This document shows, in pieces, positions 47,242-56,827 of a DNA stretch of 64,000 nucleotides (the first letter of the stretch is position 1; each line of letters starts with the position of its first letter). This DNA is from Halomonas halophila. Lineage in GTDB: Bacteria; Pseudomonadota; Gammaproteobacteria; Pseudomonadales; Halomonadaceae. The notes under the pieces were generated by a model that ran no database searches, was not told the origin of the DNA, and worked only from the letters and a program-made list of their open reading frames with translations. Where the stretch lies: contig NZ_CP129121.1 of NCBI RefSeq assembly GCF_030406665.1, positions 3,162,001 to 3,226,000 of the forward strand. Reading direction: 5' to 3'. Both the position numbers and the translations under genes were made by a program.

Positions 47242-50091
47242 TCACGCATAGTGACGGGTCTCGCCGGGGCCGTCCGGCAGGTTGCTCACGCAGCGGCCGC
47301 AGAGGTCGTCGTGCCCCTCGTGGGTGCCCACGTCCTCGCGATGGTGCCAGCAGCGCTCGCACTTGGCATGGCCGCTGGCGGCCACCGCGACCTTGAGGCC
47401 CTCGAGCTCGGTGCCCTCGGCGCCCTCACCCTGAGGCTTTTCGCTATCAGACAAGGGCGCCAGGTGGACCTCGCTGGTCAGCATCACGAAGCGCAGCTCG
47501 TCGCCCAGCTTGTCGAGGGTATCGCGCAGGGCATCGTCGACGTAGAGGGTGACCTCGGCGGCCAGGCTACCCTTGATGGTCTTGGCGTTGCGCGCGTCTT
47601 CCAGGCACTTGTTGACGGCCTGCTTGATCTCCAGCACCCGCTCCCAGAACTCGCGGCCCATCTCGGCGTCGTCGCCCAGGGTCTCGAGCCCGGTGTAGTA
47701 CTCCTGCAGCAGCACGCTCTTGCCGCGCTTGCCCGGGATGTGCTCGTAGATCTCCTCGGCGGTGAAGGAGAGGATCGGCGCCACCCAGCGCACCAGCGCC
47801 TGGACGACGTGGTAGAGCGCGGTCTGGGCGCTGCGGCGCGCCACCGAGTCGGCCTGGGTGGTGTACTGGCGGTCCTTGATCACGTCCAGGTAGAAGCCGC
47901 CGAGCTCGCGGGCACAGAAGCCGTGCACCTGCTGGTAGACGTCGAGGAAGCGGTATTCCTCGTAGGCGGTCTCGATGCGCGCCTGCAGCTGGGCGGCGCG
48001 GTCGACGACCCACTGGTCCAGGGCCAGCATGTCGCCGAAGGCCAGGGCATCCTTGGCCGGGTCGAAGCCGTTGAGGTTCGCCAGCAGGAAGCGCGAGGTG
48101 TTGCGGATGCGCCGGTAGACGTCGGCGGTGCGCTTGAGGATCTCGTCGGAGACCGCCATCTCGCCGCCGTAGTCGGTGGAGGCGACCCACAGGCGCAGGA
48201 TGTCGGCGCCCAGCTTGTCCATCACCTCCTGCGGCGCGACCACGTTGCCCATCGACTTGGACATCTTGCGGCCGTGGGCGTCCACGGTGAAGCCGTGGGT
48301 CAAGAGGCCGCGGTACGGCGGGTGGCCGTCGATGGCGCAGCCGGTCAGCAGCGAGGAGTGGAACCAGCCGCGGTGCTGGTCGGAGCCCTCCAGGTACAGG
48401 TCGGCACGCGGGCCGTACTCGTGGCCGTGCGGGTGCGAGCCGCGCAGCACGTGGCGGTGCGTGGTGCCGGAGTCGAACCACACGTCCAGGGTGTCGGTGA
48501 CCTTCTCGTAGTCGCCGGCCTCGTCGCCCAAGAGCTCGGCGGGGGCCAGGCGGAACCAGGCGTCGATGCCCTCGGCCTCGACGCGCTGGGCGACGAGCTC
48601 CATCAGCACCACGGTGCGCGGGTGCAGCTCGCCGGTCTGCTTGTGCAGGAAGAACGGGATCGGCACGCCCCAGTTGCGCTGGCGCGAGATGCACCAGTCG
48701 GGGCGGTTGGCGATCATCGAGTGCAGGCGCGCCTTGCCCCAGGCCGGGGTGAAGGCGGTGGCCTCGATGCCCTCCAGCGCCTTCTCGCGCAGGGTGCGGC
48801 CGTCGCGGCCGATCAGGTCCATGCCGACGAACCACTGGGCGGTGGCGCGGTAGATCACCGGCGTCTTGTGGCGCCAGCAGTGCATGTAGCTGTGGCTGAT
48901 GGTCTTGTGGGCCATCAGCGCACCGAGCTCGCGCAGCTTGTCGACGATGTGCGGGTTGGCCTTCCAGATCAGCTGGCCGCCGAAGTACGGCAGGTCGTCG
49001 ACGTAGACGCCGTCGCCCTTGACCACGATGATGAAGTCGCTGAAGTCCATGCCGTAGCGACGGCAGGAGTCGAAGTCGTCGACGCCGTGGACCGGCGCCG
49101 AGTGCACGATGCCGGTGCTGCCTTCGTCGATGGTGACGTAGTCGGCCAGGTAGATCGGCGCGCGGCGCTCATAGATCGGGTGGGCGAACGCGATCAGCTC
49201 CAGGCGCTCGCCGGTGGCGGTGGCGATGATCTCGCCGTCCAGGCCGAAGCGCTCGAGGCAGGACTCCACCAGCTCCTCAGCCAGCAGCAGCAGGCGCTCG
49301 CCGGTGTCGACCAGCGCATAGGTGAACTCCGGATGGACGTTCAGCGCCTGGTTGGCCGGGATGGTCCAGGGCGTGGTGGTCCAGATCACCACGGCGGCCG
49401 GCTTGGGCAGGGCCTCGAGGCCGAAGGCCGCGGCCAGCTTGTCGTCTTCCGCGCAGGCGAAGGCCACGTCGATGGCGTCGGACTTCTTGTCGGCGTACTC
49501 CACCTCGGCCTCGGCCAGCGCCGAGCCGCAGTCGAAGCACCAGTTGACCGGCTTCAGGCCCTTGAACACGAAGCCGCCCTCGACCATGTCGGCCAGGGCG
49601 CGAATCTCGCCGGCCTCGTTGGCGTAGTCCATGGAGCGATAGGGGTTGTCCCAGTCGCCGATCACGCCCAGGCGCACGAAGTCGGACAGCTGGCCCTGGA
49701 TCTGCTCGGCGGCGTACTCGCGGCACAGCCCGCGGGCCTGCTCGGCCTCCAAGTGCTTGCCATGGGTGGTCTCCACCTTGTGCTCGATCGGCAGGCCATG
49801 GCAGTCCCAGCCCGGCACGTAGGGGGCGTCGAAGCCGGCCAGGTTCTTCGACTTGACGATGATGTCCTTGAGGATCTTGTTGACGGCGTGACCGATGTGG
49901 ATGCTGCCGTTGGCGTAGGGAGGGCCATCGTGGAGCACGAAGATCTCGCGGCCTCGACGCGCCTCGCGCAGGCGCCGGTAGAGGTCCATCTCCTTCCACT
50001 GCTCCACCCGCGCGGGCTCGCGCTTGGGCAGCATGCCGCGCATCGGGAAGTCGGTTTCTGGCAGGTTCAGAGTGTGCTTGTAGTCGCTCAT
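47242..50091 (-). CDS. ileS: Isoleucyl-tRNA synthetase
   Basis: A 949-residue class I synthetase (E. coli 938). The HIGH motif appears as PPYANGSIHIGHAVNK and KMSKS as RKMSKSMGN. The CP1 editing domain lies between them, and the C-terminal zinc domain shows CERCWHHREDVGTHEG and LCGRC. It charges tRNA-Ile. It is followed by lspA (10 bases) and preceded by ribF (10 bases), the conserved gammaproteobacterial order. Confidence 0.98.
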   Translation of the reverse strand: MSDYKHTLNLPETDFPMRGMLPKREPARVEQWKEMDLYRRLREARRGREIFVLHDGPPYANGSIHIGHAVNKILKDIIVKSKNLAGFDAPYVPGWDCHGLPIEHKVETTHGKHLEAEQARGLCREYAAEQIQGQLSDFVRLGVIGDWDNPYRSMDYANEAGEIRALADMVEGGFVFKGLKPVNWCFDCGSALAEAEVEYADKKSDAIDVAFACAEDDKLAAAFGLEALPKPAAVVIWTTTPWTIPANQALNVHPEFTYALVDTGERLLLLAEELVESCLERFGLDGEIIATATGERLELIAFAHPIYERRAPIYLADYVTIDEGSTGIVHSAPVHGVDDFDSCRRYGMDFSDFIIVVKGDGVYVDDLPYFGGQLIWKANPHIVDKLRELGALMAHKTISHSYMHCWRHKTPVIYRATAQWFVGMDLIGRDGRTLREKALEGIEATAFTPAWGKARLHSMIANRPDWCISRQRNWGVPIPFFLHKQTGELHPRTVVLMELVAQRVEAEGIDAWFRLAPAELLGDEAGDYEKVTDTLDVWFDSGTTHRHVLRGSHPHGHEYGPRADLYLEGSDQHRGWFHSSLLTGCAIDGHPPYRGLLTHGFTVDAHGRKMSKSMGNVVAPQEVMDKLGADILRLWVASTDYGGEMAVSDEILKRTADVYRRIRNTSRFLLANLNGFDPAKDALAFGDMLALDQWVVDRAAQLQARIETAYEEYRFLDVYQQVHGFCARELGGFYLDVIKDRQYTTQADSVARRSAQTALYHVVQALVRWVAPILSFTAEEIYEHIPGKRGKSVLLQEYYTGLETLGDDAEMGREFWERVLEIKQAVNKCLEDARNAKTIKGSLAAEVTLYVDDALRDTLDKLGDELRFVMLTSEVHLAPLSDSEKPQGEGAEGTELEGLKVAVAASGHAKCERCWHHREDVGTHEGHDDLCGRCVSNLPDGPGETRHYA

Positions 50092-50101
50092 ATCCTGGGG
50101 G

Positions 50102-51124
50102 TCAGCCGTCGTCGTGGTCGGCGGGCTGGCCCGCCGAGGAATCGGAAGTCACGGCCTCGCGCGCCAACGGCGCCGATGCCAGAGGAAGAGAATCGTCCGC
50201 CGTGGCGAAGAAGCGCCGGGCACGCGCCTGGTCGAGGCCGATCTGGGTCTTGAGGGCGTCCAGGCCATCGAATTTCACCTCGCCGCGCAGCTTGGCGCAG
50301 GGCACCACGCTCAGGGTCTGGTCATAGAGGTCGCCGTCGAAGTCGAACAGGTGGACCTCGAGCACCGGCCGCTGACTGCCCACCGTGGGCCGCCAGCCGA
50401 CGTTGGCCACGCCCTCGGCGCGGCGGCCGTCGGGCAGCTCGGCGACCACCGCATAGACGCCCTGCAGCGCCAGGGCGCGGGCCGACTGCGGCAGGTTGGC
50501 GGTGGGCACGCCGATGGTACGACCCAGCTGACGGTCGCGCACCACCCGACCGGCGAGCCGATAGGGCCGGCCCAGCAGGCGCGCGGCCTGGGCGAAGTTG
50601 CCGCTGGTCAGCAGGGTGCGCACCCGGGTGCTCGAGACCCGCTCGCCGTCGAGCAGGAAGCTGCGGGTGTGCTCCACGCCGAAGCCGCGCTCCGCGCCCG
50701 CCGCCTCGAGCAGTGCGAAGTCGCCGAGGCGGTCGCAGCCGAAGCGGAAGTCGTCGCCCACCACCAGATGGTGCACGCCGAGGCCCTCGACCAGCACCCG
50801 CTCGATGAAGGCCCGAGCGGTCAGCGAGCGCAGCGTGTCGTTGAACGGCAGGCACAGCACCCGGTCGGCGCCGTGCTCGGCCAGCAGCTCGACCTTGTCG
50901 CGCAGCCGGGTCAGGCGCGTCGGCGCCTGGTCGCCGGCGAAGAACTCGCGGGGCTGGGGCTCGAAGACCACCACCGTGACCGGTAGCCCCAGCGCCCGCG
51001 CCCGTTCGCGCAGCTGATCGAGGATCGCCTGGTGGCCGCGGTGCACGCCATCGAAGTTGCCGATGGTCGCCACGCAGCCCCGGTGTTCGTCGCGCAGATT
51101 GTGCAGTCCTCGAATCACTTGCAT
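50102..51124 (-). CDS. ribF: Bifunctional riboflavin kinase/FAD synthetase
   Basis: A 340-residue enzyme converting riboflavin to FMN and then FAD. The N-terminal adenylyltransferase domain has ATIGNFDGVHRGHQAIL and DFRFGCDRLGDF; the C-terminal kinase domain has LGRTIGVPTANLP and YAVVAELPDGRRAEGVANVGWRPT. The ATG at 51124 (MQVIRGLHNL) fits the family; another ATG lies three codons upstream. The C-terminal end has about 25 extra low-complexity residues (DSSAGQPADHDDG). It is 79 bases after murJ. Confidence 0.95.
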   Translation of the reverse strand: MQVIRGLHNLRDEHRGCVATIGNFDGVHRGHQAILDQLRERARALGLPVTVVVFEPQPREFFAGDQAPTRLTRLRDKVELLAEHGADRVLCLPFNDTLRSLTARAFIERVLVEGLGVHHLVVGDDFRFGCDRLGDFALLEAAGAERGFGVEHTRSFLLDGERVSSTRVRTLLTSGNFAQAARLLGRPYRLAGRVVRDRQLGRTIGVPTANLPQSARALALQGVYAVVAELPDGRRAEGVANVGWRPTVGSQRPVLEVHLFDFDGDLYDQTLSVVPCAKLRGEVKFDGLDALKTQIGLDQARARRFFATADDSLPLASAPLAREAVTSDSSAGQPADHDDG

Positions 51125-51203
51125 GGGCGTCATCGCGCTGGAGGTGAAAGGGGATCGATTATAACGGACCAAGGGCCCCTTGACAGCCGGGCCGGCTTGG
51201 CCA

Positions 51204-52790
51204 TCAGCCGTTGATCCGGAAATGCCGCGGTCGCACGCCGAACGCCGCCAGCCAGGCGAAGTAGGCCGTCGCCCCCAGGATCACCAGTGCGGCCAGCCAG
51301 CCGACCCGATGCCACAGCGACCAATCCAGCCAGGCGTGCCATTCCGGCATCAGCCAGGCCAGCCCCAGCCCCATCACCGCGCAGCCGCCGAGCAGCTGCA
51401 CCGCGTAGCGGCCCCAGCCCGGCTGGAAGCGCAGCACGCCCTCGCGGCGCAACAGGAAGCCCAGCAGGCCGGCATTGAGGAAGGCCGACAGCGCCGTGGC
51501 CAGCGCCAGGCCGGCGTGGGCCAGCGGCCAGATCAGGATCAGGTTGAACACCATGTTGGCGACCATCGCCACGATGCCCACCTTGACCGGCGTCTTGGTG
51601 TCCTGGCGGGCGAAGAAGCCCGGGGCCAGCACCTTGATCAGCATGAAGGCCACCAGGCCCAGCGCATAGGCACGCAGACTCATCGCCGCCATGGCGATGT
51701 CGTGGTCGGTCATGGCGCCGTAGTGGAACAGCGTGATCAACAGCGGCTCGGCCAGCACCGCCAGGGCCAGCGCCGCCGGCATGCCCAGCAGCAGCACGGC
51801 GCGGATCGCCCAGTCGAGCATCCGTGCGAAGTGCTCGCCGGACTGCTCGGCGTGGCGCTTGGACAGCGCCGGCAGGATCACCGTGCCGATGGCGATGCCG
51901 AACACCCCCAGCGGCAGCTCCACCAGGCGGTCGGAGTAGTAGAGCCAGGACACGCTGCCCGCCGCCAGCAGCGAGGCCAGCACGGTGTCCAGCAGCAGGT
52001 TGACCTGGGACACCGAGACCCCGAACAGCGCCGGCGCCATCAGCTTGAGGATGCGCCGCACGCCCTCGTGGGCGAAGCGCGGCCAGGGCCTGGGCATCAG
52101 GCCCAGCCGCGCCAGGAAGGGCACCTGGAACAGCAGCTGGGCGGCGCCGGCGATCAGCACGCCCCAGGCCAGCGCCAGCGACGGCTCGCTCATCAGCGGC
52201 GTCAGCGCGAGCGCCGCGCCGATCAGCGACAGGTTGAGCAGCACCGGGGTGAAGGCCGGCACCGCGAAGCGGTTCCAGGTGTTGAGCACGCTGCCGGCGA
52301 AGGCGGTCAGCGAGATCAGCAGCAGGTACGGGAAGGTCAGCCGCAGCATGTTGGCGGTCAGCGCCAACTTCTCCGGGTCCCGGGCGAAGCCGGGCGCGAA
52401 CAGCCACACCAGCCAGGGCGCGGCCAGCATGGCCAGCGCCGTGATCAGCAGCAGCACCGCGGCGAGGCTGCCGGCCACCGCATCGAGCAGCTCGCGCACC
52501 TCCTCGCGGGTGCGCTGGGTCGCGTACTCCGAGAGCACCGGCACGAAGGCCTGGTTGAAGGCGCCTTCGGCGAACAGCCGGCGCAGGAAATTGGGCACCT
52601 TGAAGGCGACGAAGAAGGCATCCGCCCCCTGTCCCGCCCCCAGCAGCGCGGCGATCACCACGTCGCGGGCCAGGCCCAGCACCCGCGAGAGCATGGTCAT
52701 GGCGCTGACCACCATGCCCGAACGCAGCAGGCCGCCGCCCCTGGGGGCCGGAGCGGCGTCGGAGGCGGGCTGAGGAGGAGTATCGGTCAC
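51204..52790 (-). CDS. murJ: Lipid II flippase MurJ
   Basis: A 528-residue MOP-superfamily transporter with about fourteen membrane helices. Characteristic blocks are SRVLGLARDVVIAALLGAG near the N-terminus, DAFFVAFKVPNFLRRLFAEGAFNQAFVPVL, and the helix containing DTVLASLLAAGSVSWLYYSDRLVELPLGVFG. It flips the peptidoglycan precursor lipid II across the inner membrane. The start is a GTG (52788-52790) with AAGGGAG 7 bases upstream. It lies between rpsT, with a terminator before it, and ribF. Confidence 0.95.
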   Translation of the reverse strand: MTDTPPQPASDAAPAPRGGGLLRSGMVVSAMTMLSRVLGLARDVVIAALLGAGQGADAFFVAFKVPNFLRRLFAEGAFNQAFVPVLSEYATQRTREEVRELLDAVAGSLAAVLLLITALAMLAAPWLVWLFAPGFARDPEKLALTANMLRLTFPYLLLISLTAFAGSVLNTWNRFAVPAFTPVLLNLSLIGAALALTPLMSEPSLALAWGVLIAGAAQLLFQVPFLARLGLMPRPWPRFAHEGVRRILKLMAPALFGVSVSQVNLLLDTVLASLLAAGSVSWLYYSDRLVELPLGVFGIAIGTVILPALSKRHAEQSGEHFARMLDWAIRAVLLLGMPAALALAVLAEPLLITLFHYGAMTDHDIAMAAMSLRAYALGLVAFMLIKVLAPGFFARQDTKTPVKVGIVAMVANMVFNLILIWPLAHAGLALATALSAFLNAGLLGFLLRREGVLRFQPGWGRYAVQLLGGCAVMGLGLAWLMPEWHAWLDWSLWHRVGWLAALVILGATAYFAWLAAFGVRPRHFRING

Positions 52791-52836
52791 GGTGCGCTCC
52801 CTTGCCGGTGAAGTCCGGGCGAAAATCGTCAGGCAC

Positions 52837-52862
52837 AAAAAAACCGGCCGAAGCCGGTTTTT
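52837..52862 (-). terminator. Terminator after rpsT
   Basis: AAACCGGC and GCCGGTTT arms around a CGAA loop, flanked by an A run and a T run, about 47 bases beyond the rpsT stop on the minus strand. It separates rpsT from murJ. Confidence 0.9.
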
Positions 52863-52909
52863 CGATGGCGTGCCCGCACGCGGCGGGCACCCAGAGGCGT
52901 CCGGCGAGC

Positions 52910-53176
52910 TTACGCGGCCAGGGCCTTGATGCGCTTGTTCAGACGGCTCTTGAGGCGAGCGGCCTTCTTCTTGGACAGCACGTCCTTGTCGGCGATGCGG
53001 TCGATGACCGGCTGGGCCGCCTTGAAGGCGTCCATGGCCTGGGCGTGGTCGCCGCCGTTGATGGCCTTGATCACGTTCTTGACGTAGGTGCGAACCATGC
53101 TGCGCTGGCTCGCCTTCAGAACACGACGGCCTTCTGCCTGACGGGCGCGCTTGCGGGCTTGCTTGCTGTTAGCCAC
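52910..53176 (-). CDS. rpsT: 30S ribosomal protein S20
   Basis: An 88-residue, highly basic helical protein (E. coli 87): MANSKQARKRARQAEGRR at the start and a C-terminal KKKAARLKSRLNKRIKAL. It binds 16S helix 9 and helix 44. The start codon is GTG with AAGGAGA upstream; E. coli rpsT also uses an unusual start (TTG), which supports translational feedback. It is followed by a terminator and lies upstream of murJ. Confidence 0.97.
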   Translation of the reverse strand: MANSKQARKRARQAEGRRVLKASQRSMVRTYVKNVIKAINGGDHAQAMDAFKAAQPVIDRIADKDVLSKKKAARLKSRLNKRIKALAA

Positions 53177-53398
53177 TGACTGTCTCCTTGGAGAAAGTTG
53201 TCACCGCCTGCGAGGGCGGCTTTGATAACGTTTTGATCCAACAGGGAAAAACAAAAATCCCCGTCGGCCTGGCCATCTGGCCGACCGCGCGACGTGGCGC
53301 AGTCGATTACGGGCCGTGTCTGAGAGGATGGCGCATACTATCACGCAGCGACACCGCTTGCCAGCCTTGTCAAGGCCGGATGCCCCGCCACGCCTGTC

Positions 53399-54538
53399 TC
53401 AGAGCACGACCAGATTGTCGCGGTGGATAAGCTCCGGCGCTTCCATGTAGCCGAGAATCGCCTCGATGCGATGGCTCGGCTGGCCGATCAGACGCTGCGC
53501 CTCATCGACGCCATAGTTGACCAGCCCCTTGGCGATGCGACGCCCTTCTTCATCGACGCACAGCACCATCTCGCCGCGCACGAAGCGCCCGGCGATCGCC
53601 TTGACGCCCACCGGCAGCAGGCTGGAGCCGCTGTCGCGCAGCACCTTGACCGCCCCGGCGTCCAGGGTCAGGGTGCCGCGCACCTGGAGCTGGCCGGCCA
53701 GCCAGCGCTTGCGCGCGGCGATCGGCGCCTGGTCGGGGGTCAGCAAGGTGCCGAGGCGCTCGCCGTCGACCAGCCGGGTCAGCACCTCGGGCTGGCGACC
53801 GCTGGCGATCACGGTCAGCGCTCCGGAGCGCGCCGCCAGCCGGGCGGCGCGCACCTTGGTGGTCATACCGCCGCGGCCGAGGGCGCCGCCGTCGCCGGCC
53901 ACCGCGGCCAGTCGCGGATCGTCGGCGCGGCCCTCGGTGATCAGGCTGGCGTTCGGATCGTGACGCGGGTCGGCGTCGAACAGCCCTTCCTGGTCGGTGA
54001 GGATGACCAGGGCATCGGCCTCGATCAGATTGGCCACCAGGGCGCCGAGGGTGTCGTTGTCGCCGAAGCGGATCTCGTCGGTGACCACGGTGTCGTTCTC
54101 GTTGACCACCGGCACCACGCCGAGCTCGACCAGGGTGCGCAGGGCCGAGCGGGCGTTGAGGTAGCGCTTGCGGTTGGAGAGGTCGTCGTGGGTCAACAGC
54201 ACCTGGGCGGTGGTCAGCTGGTGACGGCCGAAATGGCCCTCGTAGCACTCGGTGAGGCCGTTCTGGCCCACGGCGGCGGCGGCCTGGAGGGCATGCACTT
54301 CCGACGGACGCGTCTGCCAGCCCAGCCGCACCATGCCGGCGGCCACGGCGCCGGAAGACACCAGCACCACCTCGATGCCGCGCCGATGCAGGGCGGCGAT
54401 CTGGTCGACCCAGCCACCGATGGCGGCCTCGTCGAGGGCGCGGCCATCGTTGGTCAGCAGGGCGCTGCCGATCTTCACCACCACCCGCCGCATGCCCTTC
54501 AGGGCGTCACGACCGGGAACCTCTTCACCTTTCGCCAT
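53399..54538 (-). CDS. proB: Glutamate 5-kinase
   Basis: A 379-residue enzyme phosphorylating glutamate to glutamyl 5-phosphate, the first step of proline synthesis and a step relevant to osmotic adaptation in halophiles. The amino-acid kinase domain has VVKIGSALLTNDG, VLVSSGAVAAGMVRLG, VVPVVNENDTVVTDEIRFGDNDTLGALVANL and GRGGMTTKVRAARLAARSG. A C-terminal PUA domain (about 280-379) is present. It is downstream of obgE on the same strand (103-base gap). Confidence 0.96.
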   Translation of the reverse strand: MAKGEEVPGRDALKGMRRVVVKIGSALLTNDGRALDEAAIGGWVDQIAALHRRGIEVVLVSSGAVAAGMVRLGWQTRPSEVHALQAAAAVGQNGLTECYEGHFGRHQLTTAQVLLTHDDLSNRKRYLNARSALRTLVELGVVPVVNENDTVVTDEIRFGDNDTLGALVANLIEADALVILTDQEGLFDADPRHDPNASLITEGRADDPRLAAVAGDGGALGRGGMTTKVRAARLAARSGALTVIASGRQPEVLTRLVDGERLGTLLTPDQAPIAARKRWLAGQLQVRGTLTLDAGAVKVLRDSGSSLLPVGVKAIAGRFVRGEMVLCVDEEGRRIAKGLVNYGVDEAQRLIGQPSHRIEAILGYMEAPELIHRDNLVVL

Positions 54539-54641
54539 CTTCGCCGTCCTTGATACGACTCGCGTTCATCGGGCTCGCGCCCGCCACAGCGGCCGGCGCG
54601 ATGGCGCCGCCCGCTGCACCTCCAGCCTACTACGCCCGCCC

Positions 54642-55832
54642 TCAGGGGGCGTATTCGATCTCGACGTCGTAGTCGTCGTCATCGAAGTCGTCGTCATCGT
54701 CCTCGTCGTCGCGAGGACGCTTGCGACCCAGTCGGGCCTCGGTGCGGGCCACGGCCTCCTCTTCCATGCGACGACGCATCTCGCGCTCGTGCTCGGCGAC
54801 CTCCTCGTCCTCGTTCTCGAGGCGGCGCCGCTCGGTGAGCCAGCGATGGGCGGCCTGCACCAGGGCCTCGGTGCCTTCGCCGCTGATCGCCGAGACACGG
54901 AACACCGGACCGTCCCAGTCGAGGCGCCTGACGATCTCGTCGGCCACCGCCTCGCGCTCGTCCTCGGGCAGCAGGTCGAGCTTGTTGAGCACCAGCCAGC
55001 GCGGCAGCTCGGCCAGCGTCGGCGAGAACTCGCCCAGCTCGCGGACGATGGCCTCGGCGGCTTCCACCGGATCGGACTCGTCGAAGGGCGCCACGTCGAC
55101 CACGTGGAACAGCAGCCGCGAGCGGGTCAGGTGCTTGAGGAAGCGCAGTCCCAGGCCCGCGCCGTCGGAGGCGCCCTCGATCAGCCCGGGAATGTCGGCC
55201 ATCACGAAGTGCTCGTGCTGACCGAGCTTCACCACGCCGAGATTCGGCACCAGGGTGGTGAAGGGATAGTTGGCGACCTTGGGCTTGGCCGCCGAGACCG
55301 AGCGGATCAGCGTCGACTTGCCGGCGTTGGGCAAGCCCAGCAGGCCGACGTCGGCCATCACCTTCATTTCCAGGCGCAGGTTGCGCCGCTCGCCTTCGGT
55401 ACCCGGCGTGGTGCGCCGCGGCGCCCGGTTGGTGGACGACTTGAAGTGGATATTGCCGAGCCCGCGGCGACCGCCCTGCCCCACCAGCACCACCTGACCG
55501 ATCTCGGTGACGTCGGCGATCACCTCGAGGGTGTCCTCGTCGATCACCGTGGTGCCCACCGGCACCTTGATGTGCAGGTCCTCGCCGGCGCGGCCGCTCA
55601 TCTGCCGACCCTGGCCGGGCTGGCCGTTCTGGGCCTTGTAGAAGCGCTGATACTTGAAGTCGATGAGGGTGTTGAGGGCGTCGTCACCGATCAGGTAGAC
55701 ACTGCCGCCATGGCCGCCGTCGCCCCCATCGGGACCACCCTTGGGCACGTACTTCTCGCGGCGGAAGCTCAGGCAGCCATTACCGCCCTTGCCGGCTTCC
55801 ACGATGATCGAGGCTTCGTCGACGAACTGCAT
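54642..55832 (-). CDS. obgE: GTPase ObgE/CgtA
   Basis: A 396-residue GTPase of 50S assembly and stringent control. The N-terminal Obg fold is glycine-rich (EAGKGGNGCLSFRREKYVPKGGPDGGDGGHGG, in which the first 20 suffice). The G domain has GLPNAGKSTLI (G1), DIPGLIEGA (G3) and NKLDLL (G4). The C-terminal tail is extremely acidic, with long Asp runs before VEIEYAP, which is stronger than in E. coli and fits a halophile. It follows rpmA after a terminator. Confidence 0.97.
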   Translation of the reverse strand: MQFVDEASIIVEAGKGGNGCLSFRREKYVPKGGPDGGDGGHGGSVYLIGDDALNTLIDFKYQRFYKAQNGQPGQGRQMSGRAGEDLHIKVPVGTTVIDEDTLEVIADVTEIGQVVLVGQGGRRGLGNIHFKSSTNRAPRRTTPGTEGERRNLRLEMKVMADVGLLGLPNAGKSTLIRSVSAAKPKVANYPFTTLVPNLGVVKLGQHEHFVMADIPGLIEGASDGAGLGLRFLKHLTRSRLLFHVVDVAPFDESDPVEAAEAIVRELGEFSPTLAELPRWLVLNKLDLLPEDEREAVADEIVRRLDWDGPVFRVSAISGEGTEALVQAAHRWLTERRRLENEDEEVAEHEREMRRRMEEEAVARTEARLGRKRPRDDEDDDDDFDDDDYDVEIEYAP

Positions 55833-55870
55833 CTGTCATTCTCCCGGCGGTGCATACCGCCATGATACAA

Positions 55871-55896
55871 GAAGGCCCCGCCATGGCGGGGCCTTC
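55871..55896 (-). terminator. Terminator between rpmA and obgE
   Basis: GAAGGCCCCGCC and GGCGGGGCCTTC form a perfect stem of about 12 bp, on the minus strand followed by TTGTATC. It probably separates the ribosomal protein transcript from obgE, perhaps incompletely. Confidence 0.8.
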
Positions 55897-55917
55897 TCGC
55901 TACAGGTCCGGGCGGTC

Positions 55918-56175
55918 TCAGGCGGAGACGATGCTCACGAACTTGCGATTCTTCGGACCCTTGGTCTCGAACTTGACCACGCCTTCGTCCAGGGCGAACA
56001 GGGTGTGGTCCTTGCCGATGCCCACGCCGGCGCCGGCGTGGAACTTGGTGCCGCGCTGACGGACGATGATGTTGCCCGGAGCCACGGACTGGCCACCGAA
56101 CAGCTTCACGCCAAGGCGCTTGGATTCGGAATCGCGACCGTTACGGGTAGAGCCCGCTGCCTTCTTATGAGCCAT
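55918..56175 (-). CDS. rpmA: 50S ribosomal protein L27
   Basis: An 85-residue protein matching E. coli L27 in length: MAHKKAAGSTRNGRDSESKRLGVK, then GGQSVAPGNIIVRQRGTKFHAG and GKDHTLFALDEGVVKF. Its N-terminus reaches the peptidyl transferase centre. It lies 34 bases after rplU and is co-transcribed with it. Confidence 0.98.
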   Translation of the reverse strand: MAHKKAAGSTRNGRDSESKRLGVKLFGGQSVAPGNIIVRQRGTKFHAGAGVGIGKDHTLFALDEGVVKFETKGPKNRKFVSIVSA

Positions 56176-56209
56176 TGCAAATACCTCGCTCGTTCAGGGG
56201 AGTGACCGC

Positions 56210-56521
56210 TTACGCGGAGATCCCGGTGATCTTGACTTCGGTGAACCACTGACGGTGGCCCTGACGCTTCATGCTGTGCTTGCGGCGACGGAACTTGATG
56301 ATGTTCACCTTGTCGCCACGGCCATGAGCGACGACCTCAGCAGACACCTTGGCACCGTCGACGGTCGGCGCGCCGACCTGGACGTCGTCATCGCCACCCA
56401 CCAGCAGAACTTCATCGAACTCGATGGTGTCGCCGGTCGGCACTTCCAGCTTCTCGAGCTTGAGAGTCTGGCCTTCCTGAACGCGGTACTGCTTGCCACC
56501 GCTCTTGATAACTGCGTACAT
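56210..56521 (-). CDS. rplU: 50S ribosomal protein L21
   Basis: A 103-residue protein, the same length as E. coli L21: MYAVIKSGGKQYRVQEGQTL at the start and KVNIIKFRRRKHSMKRQGHRQ in the 23S-binding region. It binds domain I and II of 23S with L20. First gene of rplU-rpmA, divergent from ispB. Confidence 0.98.
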   Translation of the reverse strand: MYAVIKSGGKQYRVQEGQTLKLEKLEVPTGDTIEFDEVLLVGGDDDVQVGAPTVDGAKVSAEVVAHGRGDKVNIIKFRRRKHSMKRQGHRQWFTEVKITGISA

Positions 56522-56827
56522 GCTTGTCTCTCCGGTACTCATCGGGGGTTGGCTCTTCATCGACCTGCTTCGAGTGGCGCCCCTTCCGGCAACCATCTGA
56601 CAGGGAGCGAGATGAGTGGGTCGCGGATTATAACCGCACGCGCGCAGGACGACAACCCGGCCGACACCCTGAACGCCGCGTCCGGCGCGGCCCGAGCACC
56701 AGCGCGGGCGCGCGCCTTGACGCCCCAAGGGGGGCCCCATAGCATGACCCTCACTCCCAGGCCGGCGCCAGGGGCATCGCGCACGGATGCCGCCCGCCGC
56801 CCCCACCACTTCGTCGATGCCGCCTTC
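56522..56827. other. Divergent intergenic region rplU/ispB
   Basis: About 306 bases without a supported gene. It should contain the rplU promoter on the minus strand and the ispB promoter on the plus strand; I found no confident hexamer pair. A frame open upstream of ispB extends through it but lacks a ribosome site and family similarity. Confidence 0.5.

Noticed and set aside
47131..50253. Very long plus-strand open frame (over 1,000 codons) opposite ileS
   Set aside because: It mirrors the ileS reading frame in antisense. High G+C codon bias removes stop codons from one antisense frame; the translation is Val/Leu/Gly/His-rich without domains, and ileS is unmistakable.
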